From an uncultured Verrucomicrobiae bacterium (GTDB taxonomy: Bacteria > Verrucomicrobiota > Verrucomicrobiia > Limisphaerales > UBA1100): DNA of 64,000 bases. The stretch covers positions 395,087-459,086 of the forward strand of contig CALKBX010000005.1 of the NCBI GenBank assembly GCA_937775205.1, written 5' to 3'. A program made the position numbers and the translations under genes. The notes beneath the pieces were generated by a model. The model did not search any database, had not been told where the DNA came from, and was given only the letters and a program-made list of their open reading frames with translations. How positions within the stretch are numbered: the first letter of the stretch is position 1; each line of letters starts with the position of its first letter. This document shows, in pieces, positions 7,853 through 20,166 of the stretch.

Positions 7853-10800
7853 ATGGCAGCGAACAAAAACGAGCGGATCAACTTCGGCAAAATCAAAGAG
7901 GTCATTGAACCGCCCAACCTCATTGAAATCCAGAGCGACTCTTACGTCGATTTTCTGCAGATCAACACCGCGCCCGAGAAGCGCAAGAACGAAGGCCTCC
8001 AAGCCGTGTTCAAAGAGGTGTTTCCCATTGAAAGCTATGATGGAAACATCAGCCTCGATTTTCATAGCTACGAGATAACCCCGCCCAAACAAACCTGGCT
8101 CGAGTCACTCGAGGATGGCGCCACCTACGGCGCGGCGCTTTACGTGACCTTCCAGCTCAAAGAAGGCAAGGGTGTGAAGGAGGAAAAAGTGTTTATGGGC
8201 GAGATGCCCCTGATGACGCCCTCCGGCAGTTTTGTGATCAATGGCGCCGAGCGTGTGGTGGTCAGCCAGTTGCACCGTTCGCCCGGTTTGGCCTTCGAGG
8301 CCACGCAGCACGCCAATGGCAAGATGATGCATTCGTTCCGCATCATCCCCGATCGCGGTTCATGGTTTGAGGCGCAGTACGATACCAGCGATTTGCTTTA
8401 CGTGTATCTCGATCGCAAAAAACGCCGCCGTAAGTTTTTGATTACCACTTTTTTCCGCGCACTGTGTTTTCTCGAGGACGACAAGCTCAAGGGCACGGAT
8501 GAGGAAATTCTCGATTTGTTTTATGACATCAAGGAGATTTCGCTCAAGACCGCTGAGAAACACCCGAATCTCGCCAGCCTCGTGTTGGTGGAAGATGCGG
8601 TGGACACGGAGAAAAACGTGATCGTGGCACGCGCGTTTGAGCCGCTGTCCAAGGCGGTGCTCAAGCAGATTGCGGCGGTGAGTCAGGGCAAAATTCGCGT
8701 GGTGGACACCACCCGCGATGAGGGCCTGATCATCAAGTGCATGAAGAAGGATCCGACTCACAATGAGGAGGAGGCGCTTAAGGAAATTTACAGCCGTTTG
8801 CGCCCCGGAGATCCGCCCACGGTGGCTAACAGCCGCGCGTTGCTCAAGCGCTTGTTCTTTGATCCCAAACGATACGATCTCGGCCGCGTGGGCCGTTACA
8901 AGATTGGCCAGAAACTTGGCTTCGAGGATCCCAAGCAATCCCGTGTGCTCACCCGCCACGATTTGGTGGAGGCCACCCGCTATTTGCTCACCCTCAAAAT
9001 GGGCGGCGGCGTGCTGGATGATATTGATCACCTCGGTAGCCGTCGCGTGCGCACCGTGGGTGAATTACTTTCCAACCAATGCCGCGTGGGGCTCGCCCGC
9101 ACAGAGCGGTTGGTGAAAGAACGCATGACGCTTTTCGATCGCGAAAGCGGCACGATGACGCCCGCCAAGTTGGTGAACCCGAAGGCTCTCTCCGCGGTGA
9201 TTCGCGATTTCTTTGGGCGCAGTCAGTTGAGCCAGTTCATGGATCAAATCAATCCGCTGGCCGAGACGACGCACAAGCGGCGTTTGTCCGCGCTGGGACC
9301 AGGCGGTCTCTCGCGCGAGCGAGCGGGCTTTGAGGTGCGCGATGTGCACCCCAGTCATTACGGTCGGATTTGCCCGGTGGAAACTCCCGAAGGGCCAAAC
9401 ATCGGTCTCATCGCGAGCCTCGCAACCTTTGCCCGCGTGAATGATTTCGGCTTTCTCGAGAGCCCCTACCGCAAGGTGGAGAAGGGGCGCGTCACTGAAA
9501 AGCTCGATTACCTTACTGCCGATGCCGAGGAAAACTTCACGGTGGCTCAGGCCAATGCGAAAATTGACGACAAGGGGAAATTTTTGACGGAGTTTGTGTC
9601 TTGCCGATGCCGAGGCGACTTCATCGATGTGGAACCGAAGGGCGTTCATTATATGGATGTGTCGCCCAAGCAACTGGTCTCTGTGGCGGCGGGGTTGATT
9701 CCCTTCCTTGAGCACGATGACGCGAACCGCGCGTTGATGGGCTCGAACATGCAACGTCAGGCCGTGCCTTTGCTGATTACCGAGGCACCGGTGGTGGCCA
9801 CGGGAATGGAGCGGCGCCTAGCCGAGGATTCGTGCGCGGTGGTGATGGCGGAAGTGGCGGGCAAGATCGCCTCGGTCACCGGCGAGCGGATCATCATTAC
9901 CAAGGACGGCGAGATGCCGGTCAGCAAGCGAAAATTTAAGCACGATCCCGAAGGGGGCATTTGGGTTTACGAATTGCGTAAATTCATGCGCTCCAATGCC
10001 GGCACTTGCGTGAACCAAAAACCGTTGGTGCATCTTGGCGAATCCGTGAAAAAAGGGCAGGTCATCGCCGATGGCCCCTGCACTGATGACGGCGAACTGG
10101 CGCTCGGCAAAAATGTGCTCGTCGCGTTCATGCCGTGGAATGGCTACAACTTTGAGGACGCCATCATGCTCAGCCAACGCGTGGTGAAGGATGACGTGTT
10201 CACCTCCATCCACATCGCGGAATACGATGTGGGCGCGCGCGATACCAAGCTGGGGCCGGAAGAAATCACCCGCGACATCCCCAACGTGGGCGAGGAAGCG
10301 TTGGCTGACTTGACCGCCGACGGCGTCATCCGAGTGGGCGCAGAAGTGAAGCCGGGCGATATTCTCGTTGGCAAAATCACGCCCAAGAGCGAAACCGAGC
10401 TGGCACCCGAAGAGCGCTTGTTGCGCGCCATCTTTGGCGAGAAGGCCGCCGACGTGAAGGACACCTCGCTCAAGGTGCCCAGCGGAACCTACGGTATTGT
10501 GATGGATGTTAAGGTTTCTTCCAAAAAGGAAAGGGAAACCAAAACGTCCAGCAAAAAAGGTGAGAAACAAGTTGCCGATGAATACAAGAAACGGCTCGCC
10601 GATTTGCAGGAGCAACTTACCGAGTCGTTGTCGAACATTTTGCTCGGCGAAAAAATTCCGCTCGACGTGGTGAACAGCGAGACCGGCGAGATCATCATCC
10701 CCGCCAACCGCAAGATCACCAAAACCCTCCTGCGCAAGCTGGCGAGTGTTTACGACAAGATCGAGATTGATCCCTCGCCCATTCGCAATAAAATTAACGA

Positions 10801-11704
10801 AATCCTCGGGGCCTTCCTCAAGCGCTTTGAGGATTTGAAAACAGCCCACGCCGAAGAATCGGGCCGCGTGGAAGCCGGCACTGATGTGGATCCCGGCGTG
10901 GTCAAGCAGGTGAAAGTTTACATCGCCTCCAAGCGCAAGCTTTCGGTCGGCGACAAAATGGCCGGCCGTCATGGCAACAAAGGCGTGGTCGCCAAGATCG
11001 TGCCCGAGGAAGACATGCCTTATCTCAAGGACGGCACCCCGGTGGATATCGTGCTCAACCCTCTCGGCGTGCCTTCGCGCATGAACGTGGGGCAGGTGCT
11101 CGAGACTCACCTCGGCTGGGCCGCCAAACTGCTGGGCCTGCACTTTGCCACGCCGGTGTTTGACGGCATCCCGGAAACGGAGATCCGCAAATACCTCGAA
11201 CAGGCAAAAGCCCTAAGCAACGATGAATTGGTCGGCGAAAACGGCAAGGCCTATTTATACGACGGCCGCAGTGGCGATCGTTTCGACCAGGAAATTGTGG
11301 TTGGCTTCATTTACATGATGAAACTCGGTCATCTTGTGGCCGACAAGATTCACGCCCGCGCGGTGGGCCCCTACAGCCTCGTCACCCAGCAACCGCTGGG
11401 CGGCAAAGCGCAGTACGGCGGCCAGCGTTTCGGCGAAATGGAGGTGTGGGCCATGGAAGCGTACGGCGCGGCCTACACGTTGCAGGAACTCCTCACCGTC
11501 AAGTCCGACGATGTGCAGGGACGCACTCGCATTTACGAGAGCATCGTGAAGGGTGACAACACGCTGGACGCCGGCATTCCCGAATCCTTCAACGTGCTCG
11601 TCAAGGAAATGAAGTCCCTCGGCCTCGAGGTGGGCGTCGGTTACACCAACCCCGCCGACAACCCAACCGAAGCCGATGACACCCTGGCCATCCTCGCCAG
11701 CTAA
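7853..11704 (+). CDS. rpoB: DNA-directed RNA polymerase subunit beta
   Basis: This is the beta subunit of the core polymerase, 1283 residues. The rifampicin-pocket region reads [20 protein letters not shown] and then [12 protein letters not shown], with the residues usually seen in sensitive strains. Further conserved blocks are [43 protein letters not shown] and the C-terminal [20 protein letters not shown]. No large insertion or truncation is apparent. A 188-base spacer with a strong stem-loop separates it from rplL; rpoC follows after about 30 bases. Confidence 0.98.
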   Translation: MAANKNERINFGKIKEVIEPPNLIEIQSDSYVDFLQINTAPEKRKNEGLQAVFKEVFPIESYDGNISLDFHSYEITPPKQTWLESLEDGATYGAALYVTFQLKEGKGVKEEKVFMGEMPLMTPSGSFVINGAERVVVSQLHRSPGLAFEATQHANGKMMHSFRIIPDRGSWFEAQYDTSDLLYVYLDRKKRRRKFLITTFFRALCFLEDDKLKGTDEEILDLFYDIKEISLKTAEKHPNLASLVLVEDAVDTEKNVIVARAFEPLSKAVLKQIAAVSQGKIRVVDTTRDEGLIIKCMKKDPTHNEEEALKEIYSRLRPGDPPTVANSRALLKRLFFDPKRYDLGRVGRYKIGQKLGFEDPKQSRVLTRHDLVEATRYLLTLKMGGGVLDDIDHLGSRRVRTVGELLSNQCRVGLARTERLVKERMTLFDRESGTMTPAKLVNPKALSAVIRDFFGRSQLSQFMDQINPLAETTHKRRLSALGPGGLSRERAGFEVRDVHPSHYGRICPVETPEGPNIGLIASLATFARVNDFGFLESPYRKVEKGRVTEKLDYLTADAEENFTVAQANAKIDDKGKFLTEFVSCRCRGDFIDVEPKGVHYMDVSPKQLVSVAAGLIPFLEHDDANRALMGSNMQRQAVPLLITEAPVVATGMERRLAEDSCAVVMAEVAGKIASVTGERIIITKDGEMPVSKRKFKHDPEGGIWVYELRKFMRSNAGTCVNQKPLVHLGESVKKGQVIADGPCTDDGELALGKNVLVAFMPWNGYNFEDAIMLSQRVVKDDVFTSIHIAEYDVGARDTKLGPEEITRDIPNVGEEALADLTADGVIRVGAEVKPGDILVGKITPKSETELAPEERLLRAIFGEKAADVKDTSLKVPSGTYGIVMDVKVSSKKERETKTSSKKGEKQVADEYKKRLADLQEQLTESLSNILLGEKIPLDVVNSETGEIIIPANRKITKTLLRKLASVYDKIEIDPSPIRNKINEILGAFLKRFEDLKTAHAEESGRVEAGTDVDPGVVKQVKVYIASKRKLSVGDKMAGRHGNKGVVAKIVPEEDMPYLKDGTPVDIVLNPLGVPSRMNVGQVLETHLGWAAKLLGLHFATPVFDGIPETEIRKYLEQAKALSNDELVGENGKAYLYDGRSGDRFDQEIVVGFIYMMKLGHLVADKIHARAVGPYSLVTQQPLGGKAQYGGQRFGEMEVWAMEAYGAAYTLQELLTVKSDDVQGRTRIYESIVKGDNTLDAGIPESFNVLVKEMKSLGLEVGVGYTNPADNPTEADDTLAILAS

Positions 11705-11733
11705 CCTGAAACAAAAGTAATTTGGAAAAAAAT

Positions 11734-14700
11734 ATGAGCGCCACTGCCAATCAATCCGCCCGAGAGTTGCTGGGACTCGAACGTGTGAACCTCGTGGATC
11801 ACGTCGCCCTGTCCGTCGCCGGCCCCGAATCCATTCGCCGCTGGTCCAAGGGCGAGGTCAAAAACCCCGAGACCATCAACTACCGAACCTTCAAGCCCGA
11901 GAAAGGCGGCCTCTTTTGCGAACGCATTTTCGGCCCCGTCAAGGACTGGGAATGCTCGTGCGGCAAATACAAGCGCATTAAATACAAAGGCGTCGTATGC
12001 GATCGTTGCGGTGTGGAGGTCACCCTTGCCCGCGTGCGCCGCGAGCGGATGGGTCACATCGATCTTTCCGTGCCGGCCACCCACATCTGGTTTTTCAAGT
12101 GCATGCCCTCGCGCCTCGGCTTGATGCTGGACATGACCGGTCGCCATCTCGAGCGCGTCATTTACTACGAAGATTATCTGGTGGTGAATCCGGGCGACAC
12201 GCCGTTGGAACAAAATCAATTGCTCACCGAGGAGGAATTCCGCGAGGCCAAGGCCACTTACGGCCCCGATTCCTTCGAGGCCGCGATGGGCGCACAGGCG
12301 GTGCACGACGCGCTCTGCCGCATCGACCTCGCCGCGGGCGTGGTGGAATTACAGGAAGCGATGACCAAAACGCGGTCCAAACAAATCCGCAAAAAACTCG
12401 CCAAACGCATCAAGCTTTTTCAGGGATTTGAAGGCTCCAACTCGCGTCCGGAATGGATGGTGCTCACGGTGCTGCCAGTGATCCCGCCGGACTTGCGTCC
12501 GCTCGTGCCGTTGGAAGGCGGCCGTTTTGCAACCAGCGATCTTAACGATTTATATCGTCGCGTCATCAACCGCAACAACCGCCTCAAGAATCTCACGCAG
12601 TTGAAGACCCCCGAGGTTATCATCCGCAATGAGAAACGCATGTTGCAGGAAGCGGTGGACGCCCTGTTCGATAACGGCCGCCACGGGCGCGCCGTGACCG
12701 GCGCGGGCAATCGCCCATTGAAAAGTCTTTCCGATATGCTCAAGGGCAAGGGCGGCCGCTTCCGCCAGAATTTGCTCGGCAAGCGCGTGGATTATTCCGG
12801 TCGCTCGGTGATCGTCGTCGGCCCTGAGCTGAAGCTGCACCAGTGCGGGTTGCCCAAGAAAATGGCGCTCGTATTGTTCGAGCCTTTCATCATCCGCCGC
12901 CTCAAGGATTTGGGCTACGTGCACACCGTGCGTTCGGCCAAAAAACTCATCGAGCGCCAGACCTCCGAGGTTTGGGATGTGCTCGAGGAAGTCACCAAGG
13001 GTCATCCGGTGCTGCTCAACCGCGCGCCCACGTTGCACCGTCTTTCCGTGCAGGCATTCGAGCCGGTGCTCATTGAGGGCGAGGCGATTCGCGTTCACCC
13101 GCTGGTTTGCACCGCATACAACGCAGACTTTGACGGCGACCAAATGGCCGTGCATCTGCCGCTCTCGGTGGAGGCGCAAATGGAAGCGCGGCTGTTGATG
13201 CTGGCGCCCAATAATATTTTCAGCCCGTCCAGCGGTCGGCCGATCATGACGCCCACACAGGACATCACGCTGGGGTGCTATTATCTCACGGTGGATCCGT
13301 CGAAGATGAACAAGAAGAAGTACAAAAAGGAGAGTCGCAAAATGTTGTTTGGCGACAAATCCGAGGTGCATTTCGCAATGTCCGAGGGCGTGATCGACAC
13401 GCACACCACCGTGCGCATGGCCAATCCCGATCGCGGCAGGAAAACGGTGTACGGCGATTCCGAAAGCGCGGTCATTGAGACCACCGCCGGGCGCGTGATC
13501 TTCAGCGAGATTTGGCCCAAGGAACTGGGCTTGGCAAATTTTGAGGTGGGCAAGGGCAAACTCGGCGATCTCATCGCCGACTGCTATAAATTCGCCGGCC
13601 ACGAAAAAACCGTGACGACTCTCGACCTCCTCAAGGAGCTCGGCTTCCGCGAGGCCACCAAGTCCGGCGCTTCCATCGGCATTGATGATATGATCATCCC
13701 CAAGGAAAAAGGCCAGGAAATCAAAAACGCCGAAAAGGAAATCGCCGATGTGGAGAAACAATACCGCAAGGGCGTCATCACGCCGGGCGAGCGTTACAAC
13801 AAGATCATCGATATTTGGACGCACGCGACGGATAGAATTTCCAGCGTGATGCTGAAAACTCTCGAAACCAATCAAGGCAAGGAAGAGTACAACCCCGTCG
13901 CCCTTATGGTGGACTCCGGCGCGCGCGGTAACCGCCAGCAAGTCCGGCAGCTCGCCGGCGTGCGCGGCCTCATGGCCAAGCCCAGCGGCGACATCATTGA
14001 GAAGCCCATCCTCTCAAACTTCCGCGAGGGCCTCACGGTGCTCGAGTACTTCATCTCCACCCACGGCGCCCGCAAAGGCTTGGCCGACACCGCTCTCAAA
14101 ACCGCTGACTCAGGCTACATGACCCGCAAGCTCGTGGACGTGGCGCAGGACGTTATCATTCAGGAAATGAACTGCGGCACCAACAACGGCATTTGGGTGG
14201 AAGCCATTAACGAAGGCGAAGAGGAAGTCGTGCATCTGGCCGACCGCTTGGTGGGACGGCACTCGTGCGATCACATCATCAATCCTATCAACCCCAGTGA
14301 AAAACTTATTAAGTCCGGTGTGGAATTCGACGAGCACCACGCCAAAGCCATTGAAGATGCCGGCATCGACAAGGTGAAAGTGCGCTCCGTACTCACCTGC
14401 GAAAATAAGCAAGGCGTTTGCGCCCATTGTTACGGCCGCAACAACGCCACCGGCCGCACCGCCGAGCTGGGGCAGGCGGTGGGCATCATCGCCGCGCAAT
14501 CCATTGGCGAGCCGGGCACCCAGCTCACCATGCGTACTTTCCACATCGGCGGCACCGCCTCGGCGGTCTTTAAGCAGCCGGAAATCAAGGCCAAGAAATC
14601 CGGCGTGGTGCACTACGAAGGCCTCCGCATTGTGGATCTTCAGGATGGCAGCCACATTGTGCTTAACAAAAACGGTTCCGTAATCGTGCGCGATTCCAAG

Positions 14701-15888
14701 ACCGATAAGGATTTGGAAACCTACGACATCCCCATCGGTGCCGTGATCGCTGTGGCCAATGGCGACAAGGTCAAGGCCGGCTCGACTTTTGTGCAATGGG
14801 ATCCGTACAACGTGCCGATTCTTTCCGAGAAAAAAGGCCGCATCCGCTTCCACGATATCATCGAGGGAGTGACGATGGAACTTGAAGTGGACGAAGCCAC
14901 CGGACAGGATTCCATGGTCATCATCGAGCACAAAGAAGATTTGCATCCGCAAATCATCATTGAAGATTCCAAGAAGCAAGTGGTTGCTAATTACCCCATC
15001 CCCGCCGGCGCACACGTGCAGGTGGGCGACAACGACACCATCCAGGCCGGCACGCTGATGGCCAAGACGCCGCGCAAAACTGCCAAGACCAAAGACATCA
15101 CCGGCGGTTTGCCGCGCGTGTCCGAACTCTTTGAGGCACGCCAGCCGAAGGACGCCGCGGAGATTGCGCGCATCGACGGCATGGTCGATTTCGGAGGCAT
15201 CGTGCGCGGCAAACGCACGGTCATTGTACAGGATCAATCGACCGCTGAGGAAGAGGAGCACATGATTCCGATTGGCAAACACGTCATCGTCTTTAAGGGT
15301 GATCTCGTGAAGAAAGGCCAGCAACTCACCGAAGGCCCGATGGTGCCGCATGATATTCTCGAAGTGCTCGGCGTGGATGCCTTGCAAGCGTTCCTCGTGA
15401 ACGAAGTGCAAGAGGTGTATCGATTGCAAGGCGTGACCATTTCCGACAAGCACATCGAAATGATCGTACGCCAAATGCTGCGCAAGGTGAAAATCACCGA
15501 GCCAGGCGACACCACTTTCCTGTGGGGCGAACAGATCGACCGCTTGATCTTTGAGGCAGAGAACGAGCGCGTTGAAAAAATGGGCGGCCAGCCCGCCGAA
15601 GCCAGCCCCGTGCTACTCGGCATCACCAAGGCCTCCATCGAGACGGAGAGTTTCCTGTCCGCCGCCAGTTTCCAGGACACCACGCGGGTTCTTACCGAGG
15701 CGGCGACTTTGGGCAAAAAGGATACTTTGCTTGGATTCAAAGAGAACGTAATTATGGGGCACATCATCCCCGCTGGAACAGGTTTTGACGGCCATCGCAA
15801 CCTCAGCCTCGACCCGCAAGTCGAGGAAATCGAGGCGGTGGAAGCGCCCAATCTGCTGCTGGACGAAGAAGAAGAGATGGCTGGATAG
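11734..15888 (+). CDS. rpoC: DNA-directed RNA polymerase subunit beta'
   Basis: This is the catalytic large subunit, 1384 residues. The N-terminal zinc site is seen in [20 protein letters not shown]. The Mg-binding active-site loop is [18 protein letters not shown] second zinc site appears around [16 protein letters not shown], followed by [20 protein letters not shown] in the trigger-loop region. The ATG at 11734 is preferred to an in-frame TTG at 11722 because it matches the usual N-terminus. The 177-base gap after the stop contains a promoter candidate for rpsL. Confidence 0.98.
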   Translation: MSATANQSARELLGLERVNLVDHVALSVAGPESIRRWSKGEVKNPETINYRTFKPEKGGLFCERIFGPVKDWECSCGKYKRIKYKGVVCDRCGVEVTLARVRRERMGHIDLSVPATHIWFFKCMPSRLGLMLDMTGRHLERVIYYEDYLVVNPGDTPLEQNQLLTEEEFREAKATYGPDSFEAAMGAQAVHDALCRIDLAAGVVELQEAMTKTRSKQIRKKLAKRIKLFQGFEGSNSRPEWMVLTVLPVIPPDLRPLVPLEGGRFATSDLNDLYRRVINRNNRLKNLTQLKTPEVIIRNEKRMLQEAVDALFDNGRHGRAVTGAGNRPLKSLSDMLKGKGGRFRQNLLGKRVDYSGRSVIVVGPELKLHQCGLPKKMALVLFEPFIIRRLKDLGYVHTVRSAKKLIERQTSEVWDVLEEVTKGHPVLLNRAPTLHRLSVQAFEPVLIEGEAIRVHPLVCTAYNADFDGDQMAVHLPLSVEAQMEARLLMLAPNNIFSPSSGRPIMTPTQDITLGCYYLTVDPSKMNKKKYKKESRKMLFGDKSEVHFAMSEGVIDTHTTVRMANPDRGRKTVYGDSESAVIETTAGRVIFSEIWPKELGLANFEVGKGKLGDLIADCYKFAGHEKTVTTLDLLKELGFREATKSGASIGIDDMIIPKEKGQEIKNAEKEIADVEKQYRKGVITPGERYNKIIDIWTHATDRISSVMLKTLETNQGKEEYNPVALMVDSGARGNRQQVRQLAGVRGLMAKPSGDIIEKPILSNFREGLTVLEYFISTHGARKGLADTALKTADSGYMTRKLVDVAQDVIIQEMNCGTNNGIWVEAINEGEEEVVHLADRLVGRHSCDHIINPINPSEKLIKSGVEFDEHHAKAIEDAGIDKVKVRSVLTCENKQGVCAHCYGRNNATGRTAELGQAVGIIAAQSIGEPGTQLTMRTFHIGGTASAVFKQPEIKAKKSGVVHYEGLRIVDLQDGSHIVLNKNGSVIVRDSKTDKDLETYDIPIGAVIAVANGDKVKAGSTFVQWDPYNVPILSEKKGRIRFHDIIEGVTMELEVDEATGQDSMVIIEHKEDLHPQIIIEDSKKQVVANYPIPAGAHVQVGDNDTIQAGTLMAKTPRKTAKTKDITGGLPRVSELFEARQPKDAAEIARIDGMVDFGGIVRGKRTVIVQDQSTAEEEEHMIPIGKHVIVFKGDLVKKGQQLTEGPMVPHDILEVLGVDALQAFLVNEVQEVYRLQGVTISDKHIEMIVRQMLRKVKITEPGDTTFLWGEQIDRLIFEAENERVEKMGGQPAEASPVLLGITKASIETESFLSAASFQDTTRVLTEAATLGKKDTLLGFKENVIMGHIIPAGTGFDGHRNLSLDPQVEEIEAVEAPNLLLDEEEEMAG

Positions 15889-15977
15889 TTGTTTTGAGAT
15901 AAAAACTGCCGAAAAGGCCTAAATTGGGGGGGGATAAAGCCTTCCAAGAGTTTCCTAAAAAAAACTCATAAAACTTG

Positions 15978-16005
15978 TTGCAACGGGAAATTACTTTGGT
16001 ATTAT
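15978..16005 (+). promoter_or_regulatory. Candidate sigma70-type promoter for the rpsL-rpsG unit
   Basis: TTGCAA at 15978-15983 and TATTAT at 16000-16005 are separated by 16 bases, a reasonable housekeeping promoter in the gap between rpoC and rpsL. TTGTTG at 15975-15980 gives an alternative -35 box with 19-base spacing. Transcription would start about 50 bases before the rpsL ATG, upstream of the hairpin at 16019-16062. Confidence 0.45.
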
Positions 16006-16018
16006 CCCGCCCCCGAAT

Positions 16019-16062
16019 CGCTTGCCGACGCGGACAACGCGCAGGCAAGCGAACTATTTTTT
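16019..16062 (+). promoter_or_regulatory. Terminator-like leader hairpin upstream of rpsL
   Basis: CGCTTGCC (16019-16026) pairs perfectly with GGCAAGCG (16044-16051). Five bases later comes a six-T run (16057-16062), ending only three bases before the rpsL ATG at 16066. It resembles an intrinsic terminator in a 5' leader, so it may be an attenuator, or it may end read-through from rpoBC. The ribosome-binding region lies between the stem and the ATG, so folding could also control initiation. Confidence 0.45.
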
Positions 16063-16065
16063 ATA

Positions 16066-16452
16066 ATGCCGACAATTAATCAGCTGGTCCGCAAGGGACG
16101 GAAACGGACAAAGGAGAAGAGCACTTCTCCTGCACTCGAGAACTGTCCTTTCCGGCAGGGCGTGTGCCTGCAGGTGTACACGCGTACCCCGAAGAAGCCG
16201 AACTCCGCGATGCGGAAGGTTTGCAAGGTGCGCCTCACCAACGGGAACGAGATTATCGCCTACATCCCGGATGAGGGGCACAGTTTGCAGGAGCACTCCA
16301 TCGTGCTCGTGCGGGGTGGTCGGATAAAAGATTTACCGGGCGTGCGCTATCATGTGGTGCGCGGCACCCGCGATGCCGCCGGCGTGGAGAAGCGCCGGGT
16401 GAGCCGTTCCAAGTACGGCGTGAAACGCCCTAAGGCCGGCAAGAAGAAATAA
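16066..16452 (+). CDS. rpsL: 30S ribosomal protein S12
   Basis: S12 sits at the decoding centre. The 128-residue protein carries [12 protein letters not shown], the [17 protein letters not shown] loop with the Lys often changed in streptomycin resistance, and [17 protein letters not shown] with the second such Lys and the Asp subject to methylthiolation in some bacteria. All these residues are the usual sensitive type. The ATG follows a T-rich stretch with no clear Shine-Dalgarno site. Confidence 0.97.
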   Translation: MPTINQLVRKGRKRTKEKSTSPALENCPFRQGVCLQVYTRTPKKPNSAMRKVCKVRLTNGNEIIAYIPDEGHSLQEHSIVLVRGGRIKDLPGVRYHVVRGTRDAAGVEKRRVSRSKYGVKRPKAGKKK

Positions 16453-16461
16453 GGATTTTAT

Positions 16462-16935
16462 ATGTCACGCAGACGCAGAGCAGTTAAACGCAAAATTCGC
16501 CTCGACGCCCGGCATCATAGTCTGCTTGTGGGACGTTTGGTGAACACTATTATGAAATGCGGCAAGCGCAACATCGCGCAAAGCCTAGTGTACGATGCGT
16601 TCGACCAAATTAGCGAGAAGCAGGAAGGCGCCACGCCGATGGAAGTATTGCAACGCGCCGTGGAAAACGCCAAGCCGCGTTTGGAAGTGAAGAGCCGCCG
16701 CGTGGGTGGTGCCACTTATCAAGTACCGCTGGAAGTGACCGGCGAACGATCCGAGGCGCTGGCCCTGCGTTGGATTGTGGAATTTGCCAAGGCCAAAAAA
16801 GGCACGCCAATGAAACGGGCGTTGGCCAACGAAATTCTCGACGCATACAACGGCGAAGGCAATTGCATTCGCCGCCGCGATGAGGTCCACCGGATGGCAC
16901 AGGCTAACAAGGCCTTTGCCCATTTCCGCTGGTAA
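16462..16935 (+). CDS. rpsG: 30S ribosomal protein S7
   Basis: S7 nucleates assembly of the 30S head and contacts E-site tRNA. The 157-residue protein opens with SRRRRAVKRK and contains LVNTIMKCGKR, GGATYQVPLEV and the C-terminal VHRMAQANKAFAHFRW. Length is standard. It starts nine bases after rpsL and is followed by a strong intrinsic terminator, so rpsL-rpsG may form a separate transcription unit. Confidence 0.97.
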   Translation: MSRRRRAVKRKIRLDARHHSLLVGRLVNTIMKCGKRNIAQSLVYDAFDQISEKQEGATPMEVLQRAVENAKPRLEVKSRRVGGATYQVPLEVTGERSEALALRWIVEFAKAKKGTPMKRALANEILDAYNGEGNCIRRRDEVHRMAQANKAFAHFRW

Positions 16936-16955
16936 AAACATTTTGGATTGTGAGT

Positions 16956-16988
16956 CGCCCCGCGCGTGGATTTATCGGGGCGTTTTTT
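16956..16988 (+). terminator. Intrinsic terminator after rpsG
   Basis: CGCCCCG (16956-16962) pairs perfectly with CGGGGCG (16976-16982) around a 13-base loop, and six Ts follow at once (16983-16988). It begins 20 bases after the rpsG stop. The hairpin overlaps the GTG at 16966 that would open the longest fusA reading frame, so that GTG is unlikely to be the true start. Confidence 0.75.
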
Positions 16989-17001
16989 AATCCAAACAAC
17001 G

Positions 17002-19179
17002 ATGGAAACATTGACCGACATTGACACGACAACACTGAACTCGCCGGACCGCGAGTACACAATGGAGCGCACCCGGAACATCGGGATTGCGGCGCATATT
17101 GACGCCGGTAAAACTACGACCACCGAGCGCATCTTATTTTATACGGGCCTCTCGCACAAAATCGGAGAGGTGCACGACGGCAACACCGTCACCGACTGGA
17201 TGGAACAGGAGCGCGAACGCGGTATCACGATTACCAGCGCGGCCACCACGTGTTTTTGGACGCAAAAGCCCGACGGCACCGATAAGCTGTGGGAAGGCGT
17301 CGCTCATCGCGTCAACATTATCGACACGCCCGGCCACGTGGATTTCACCGCCGAGGTGGAGCGTTCCATGCGCGTGCTCGACGGCGCGGTCGCCGTTTTC
17401 TGCGGCGTCGCCGGCGTTCAGCCGCAGTCTGAAACGGTGTGGCGGCAAGCCACCAAATACGGTGTGCCCCGCATTGCCTTCGTTAACAAAATGGATCGCA
17501 CTGGCGCGAATTTTAACAGTGTAGTGGCCGAGATGCGCGAGAAACTCGGCGCGTATGCCTACGCGGTGGGCATCCCGATTGGGTCGGAAGACGATCTGCG
17601 CGGCGTCATCGATGTCATCAGCCAAAAGGCGCTCATTTACGATGAGTCTGAGGAACTCGGCACCAAGATCAACATCGAAGAAATTCCGGCTGACCTTAAG
17701 GATGAAGCCGAACTGGCCCTCGCTGAATTGATCGAAGCAGTGGGCGACAAGGACGACGAAGTGATGGAGCTCATTCTCAATGAGAAACCCGTCGATAACT
17801 TTACCCTCAAGCGCGCCATCCGCCGTCTCACTTCCGCCAATGAAATGGTGCCAGTGCTCGGTGGCTCCGCTTTCAAAAACAAAGGCGTGCAACCGATGAT
17901 GGACGCGGTCATTGATTTTCTTCCCTCCCCGCTGGACGTGGATCCCGCCGTGGGCGCTGATGTGGATGATCCCGAAGACCTCACCACCCTCCCCGCCGAC
18001 GACAATGCCCCGTACTGCTCGCTGGCGTTCAAGCTTTGGACCGATCCTTTCGCCGGGAAACTGGTGTTCTTCCGCGTTTACAGCGGCTCCATCAGCAAGG
18101 GTGACACTATATATAACCCCCGCACCCGGCGCAAAGAACGAGTGAACCGAATCATGATGATTCAGGCCGACAAACGCGAAGAGGTGGAGACCGCGTACGC
18201 CGGCGACATCGCCGCGCTGGTGGGCGTGCGCAACATCACCACCGGCGACACGCTGTGCACGCCGGATATCGATATATGCCTTGAACCGCCGACTTTCCCG
18301 GAACCTGTCATCTCAATGGCCATCGAGCCGGAGACTAAGGCCGATCAGGAAAAAATGTCCGAAGGCCTCCAGCGTTTGGCCGAGGAAGATCCCACTTTCC
18401 GGTGTCATACCGACGAGGAAACCGGCCAATTGTTGATTGCTGGAATGGGTGAGCTGCACTTGGAAATTATTTGCGATCGCTTGCGCCGCGAGTTTGGCGT
18501 CACCGCCACATCCGGCGCGCCGCAAATCGCCTATCGCGAAACCATCACCAAAGCCGCCGAAGGCGTGGGCAAGTTTGTAAAACAATCCGGCGGTCGCGGC
18601 CAGTACGGCCACGCCGTGATCACCCTCGAGCCCAACAAAGAAGAGGGCATCCTCATCGAAAACAAAATCGTGGGTGGCGCGATTCCCAAGGAATACATTT
18701 CGGCCGTTCAAGCGGGCATCGAAGAGACCATCCGCAGCGGCGTACTCGCCGGCTTCGAGATGATCAATCTTAAAATCCAAATCGTCGATGGCTCCTTTCA
18801 CGAAGTGGACTCCAACGAGTTGGCCTTCAAAATGGCCGGCATCTTTGCCCTCAAAGCCGCCGTTGCGAAAGCGAAACCAATTCTGTTAGAACCAGTGATG
18901 AAGGTGGAATGCACCACGCCCGACCAATATCAGGGCGACCTCATTGGCGACCTAAATCGCCGCCGCGGCAAAGTGCATAGCATCGACAGCAAACCTTCCG
19001 GTACCATCATCAATGCCGAGGTGCCGTTGGCCGAAATGTTCGGTTATGCGACCGCCATTCGCTCACTCTCCAGCGGCCGTGCTTCGTACAGCATGGAACC
19101 GTTGACATTTGAACCTGTTCCGCAAAGTATCGCGGACGAAATCCTTGATAAGGCACCTAAAAAGCCTGCAAGAGCTTAA
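17002..19179 (+). CDS. fusA: Elongation factor G
   Basis: EF-G drives translocation and, with RRF, ribosome recycling. From the ATG at 17002 it has 725 residues. Visible are [20 protein letters not shown] (G1), [11 protein letters not shown] (switch I), [17 protein letters not shown] (G3), NKMDRTG (G4), then domains II-V ending [19 protein letters not shown]. The longest frame begins at a GTG (16966) inside a terminator loop, which I reject. The choice between ATG 17002 and ATG 17062 (705 residues, start MERTRNIG) is open, and neither has a clear Shine-Dalgarno site. No tuf follows; rpsJ starts eight bases downstream. Confidence 0.95.
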   Translation: METLTDIDTTTLNSPDREYTMERTRNIGIAAHIDAGKTTTTERILFYTGLSHKIGEVHDGNTVTDWMEQERERGITITSAATTCFWTQKPDGTDKLWEGVAHRVNIIDTPGHVDFTAEVERSMRVLDGAVAVFCGVAGVQPQSETVWRQATKYGVPRIAFVNKMDRTGANFNSVVAEMREKLGAYAYAVGIPIGSEDDLRGVIDVISQKALIYDESEELGTKINIEEIPADLKDEAELALAELIEAVGDKDDEVMELILNEKPVDNFTLKRAIRRLTSANEMVPVLGGSAFKNKGVQPMMDAVIDFLPSPLDVDPAVGADVDDPEDLTTLPADDNAPYCSLAFKLWTDPFAGKLVFFRVYSGSISKGDTIYNPRTRRKERVNRIMMIQADKREEVETAYAGDIAALVGVRNITTGDTLCTPDIDICLEPPTFPEPVISMAIEPETKADQEKMSEGLQRLAEEDPTFRCHTDEETGQLLIAGMGELHLEIICDRLRREFGVTATSGAPQIAYRETITKAAEGVGKFVKQSGGRGQYGHAVITLEPNKEEGILIENKIVGGAIPKEYISAVQAGIEETIRSGVLAGFEMINLKIQIVDGSFHEVDSNELAFKMAGIFALKAAVAKAKPILLEPVMKVECTTPDQYQGDLIGDLNRRRGKVHSIDSKPSGTIINAEVPLAEMFGYATAIRSLSSGRASYSMEPLTFEPVPQSIADEILDKAPKKPARA

Positions 19180-19187
19180 GTATCCCC

Positions 19188-19499
19188 ATGGCTGGAAATC
19201 AAATTAGAATTAGACTCAAAGGCTACGACCACCGCGTGCTCGACCGTTCTTCACAGGAAATTGTGGAGACCGTGAAGCGCACCGGCAGTCGCGTCGCCGG
19301 GCCCATTCCGTTGCCCACACGCCGCGAGCGTTTCACCATGACCCGCTCCCCGCACGTGGACAAGAAGAGCCAGGAAACTTTCGAGCAACGTACCCACAAG
19401 CGCCTCATCGATATTCTTTCCCCCACGCCCAACACCATCGATGAATTGAAAAAACTCAACCTCCCCGCCGGCGTGGACATTAACATTAAAATTTTCTAG
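19188..19499 (+). CDS. rpsJ: 30S ribosomal protein S10 (NusE)
   Basis: S10 is a 30S head protein and also the NusE partner of NusB and NusG in antitermination. The 103-residue protein has [34 protein letters not shown] and [19 protein letters not shown], all standard. It opens the S10 block and may be read through from fusA, since the gap is only eight bases and no terminator is visible. Confidence 0.97.
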   Translation: MAGNQIRIRLKGYDHRVLDRSSQEIVETVKRTGSRVAGPIPLPTRRERFTMTRSPHVDKKSQETFEQRTHKRLIDILSPTPNTIDELKKLNLPAGVDINIKIF

Positions 19500-19503
19500 C
19501 AAA

Positions 19504-20151
19504 ATGGTCGGATTGATTGGCAAAAAAATTGGCACGACGCGTGTCTACGACGACGGCGGCAAGGCCGTGTGCGTCACCGTGATTCACACCGGTGAAAACC
19601 GCGTCGTCCAGTGCAAGACCGCCGATGGCAAGGACGGCTACAACGCGGTGCAAATCGGTTACGACGATCAAAGCCACAAGAGCCGCGTCACCCAACCGTT
19701 GCAGGGCCACTTTAAAAAACACAACGCTTCGGCCACCAAATGGGTGAAGGAGTTTCGCGATTTCACCCTCGAAGTGAAGCCGGGCGATACTGTGCCGGTG
19801 ACAATTTTTGAGCCGGGCGATTATGTGGACGCCATTGCCCGCACCAAGGGACGCGGGTTTCAAGGCGTCGTCAAGCGCTGGAACTTCGCCGGCGGCCCCG
19901 CGTCGCACGGCCAAAAAGGCTGGTTTCGCCGGCCCGGATCCATCGCTGCCGGCTCCACCCCCGGTTGGGTGAGTAAAGGCAAAAAGATGCCCGGCCACAT
20001 GGGCCAACGCCAGCGCACGGTGCAAAACCTTAAAATCGTGCAGGTGCGTGAGGAAGATAATTTGTTGCTCGTGAAAGGCGCAGTCCCTGGTGCCAACGGC
20101 GATTACGTGGTCATCCGTGAGGCCAAGAAAAAACCAAAAGCCTCAAAGTAA
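19504..20151 (+). CDS. rplC: 50S ribosomal protein L3
   Basis: L3 is an early assembly protein that reaches toward the peptidyl-transferase centre. The 215-residue protein has MVGLIGKKIGTTRVYDDGG, RTKGRGFQGVVKRW, and the loop ASHGQKGWFRRPGSI followed by KKMPGHMGQRQRTVQNL. The protein is typical apart from a short basic C-terminal tail (KKKPKASK). It begins four bases after rpsJ. Confidence 0.97.
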   Translation: MVGLIGKKIGTTRVYDDGGKAVCVTVIHTGENRVVQCKTADGKDGYNAVQIGYDDQSHKSRVTQPLQGHFKKHNASATKWVKEFRDFTLEVKPGDTVPVTIFEPGDYVDAIARTKGRGFQGVVKRWNFAGGPASHGQKGWFRRPGSIAAGSTPGWVSKGKKMPGHMGQRQRTVQNLKIVQVREEDNLLLVKGAVPGANGDYVVIREAKKKPKASK

Positions 20152-20166
20152 CTGGAGAAATTTTTG

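Noticed and set aside
9818-11143. Long antisense open frame (441 codons) opposite rpoB
   Set aside because: It is a shadow of codon bias in rpoB: His/Ala/Gly-rich, no family motif, no ribosome-binding site.
12550-13941. Long antisense open frame (463 codons) opposite rpoC
   Set aside because: It lies wholly over conserved rpoC coding sequence and has no recognisable domain.
16966-17001. GTG start giving a longer EF-G
   Set aside because: The GTG is in the loop of a perfect intrinsic terminator and the added residues are not part of EF-G.
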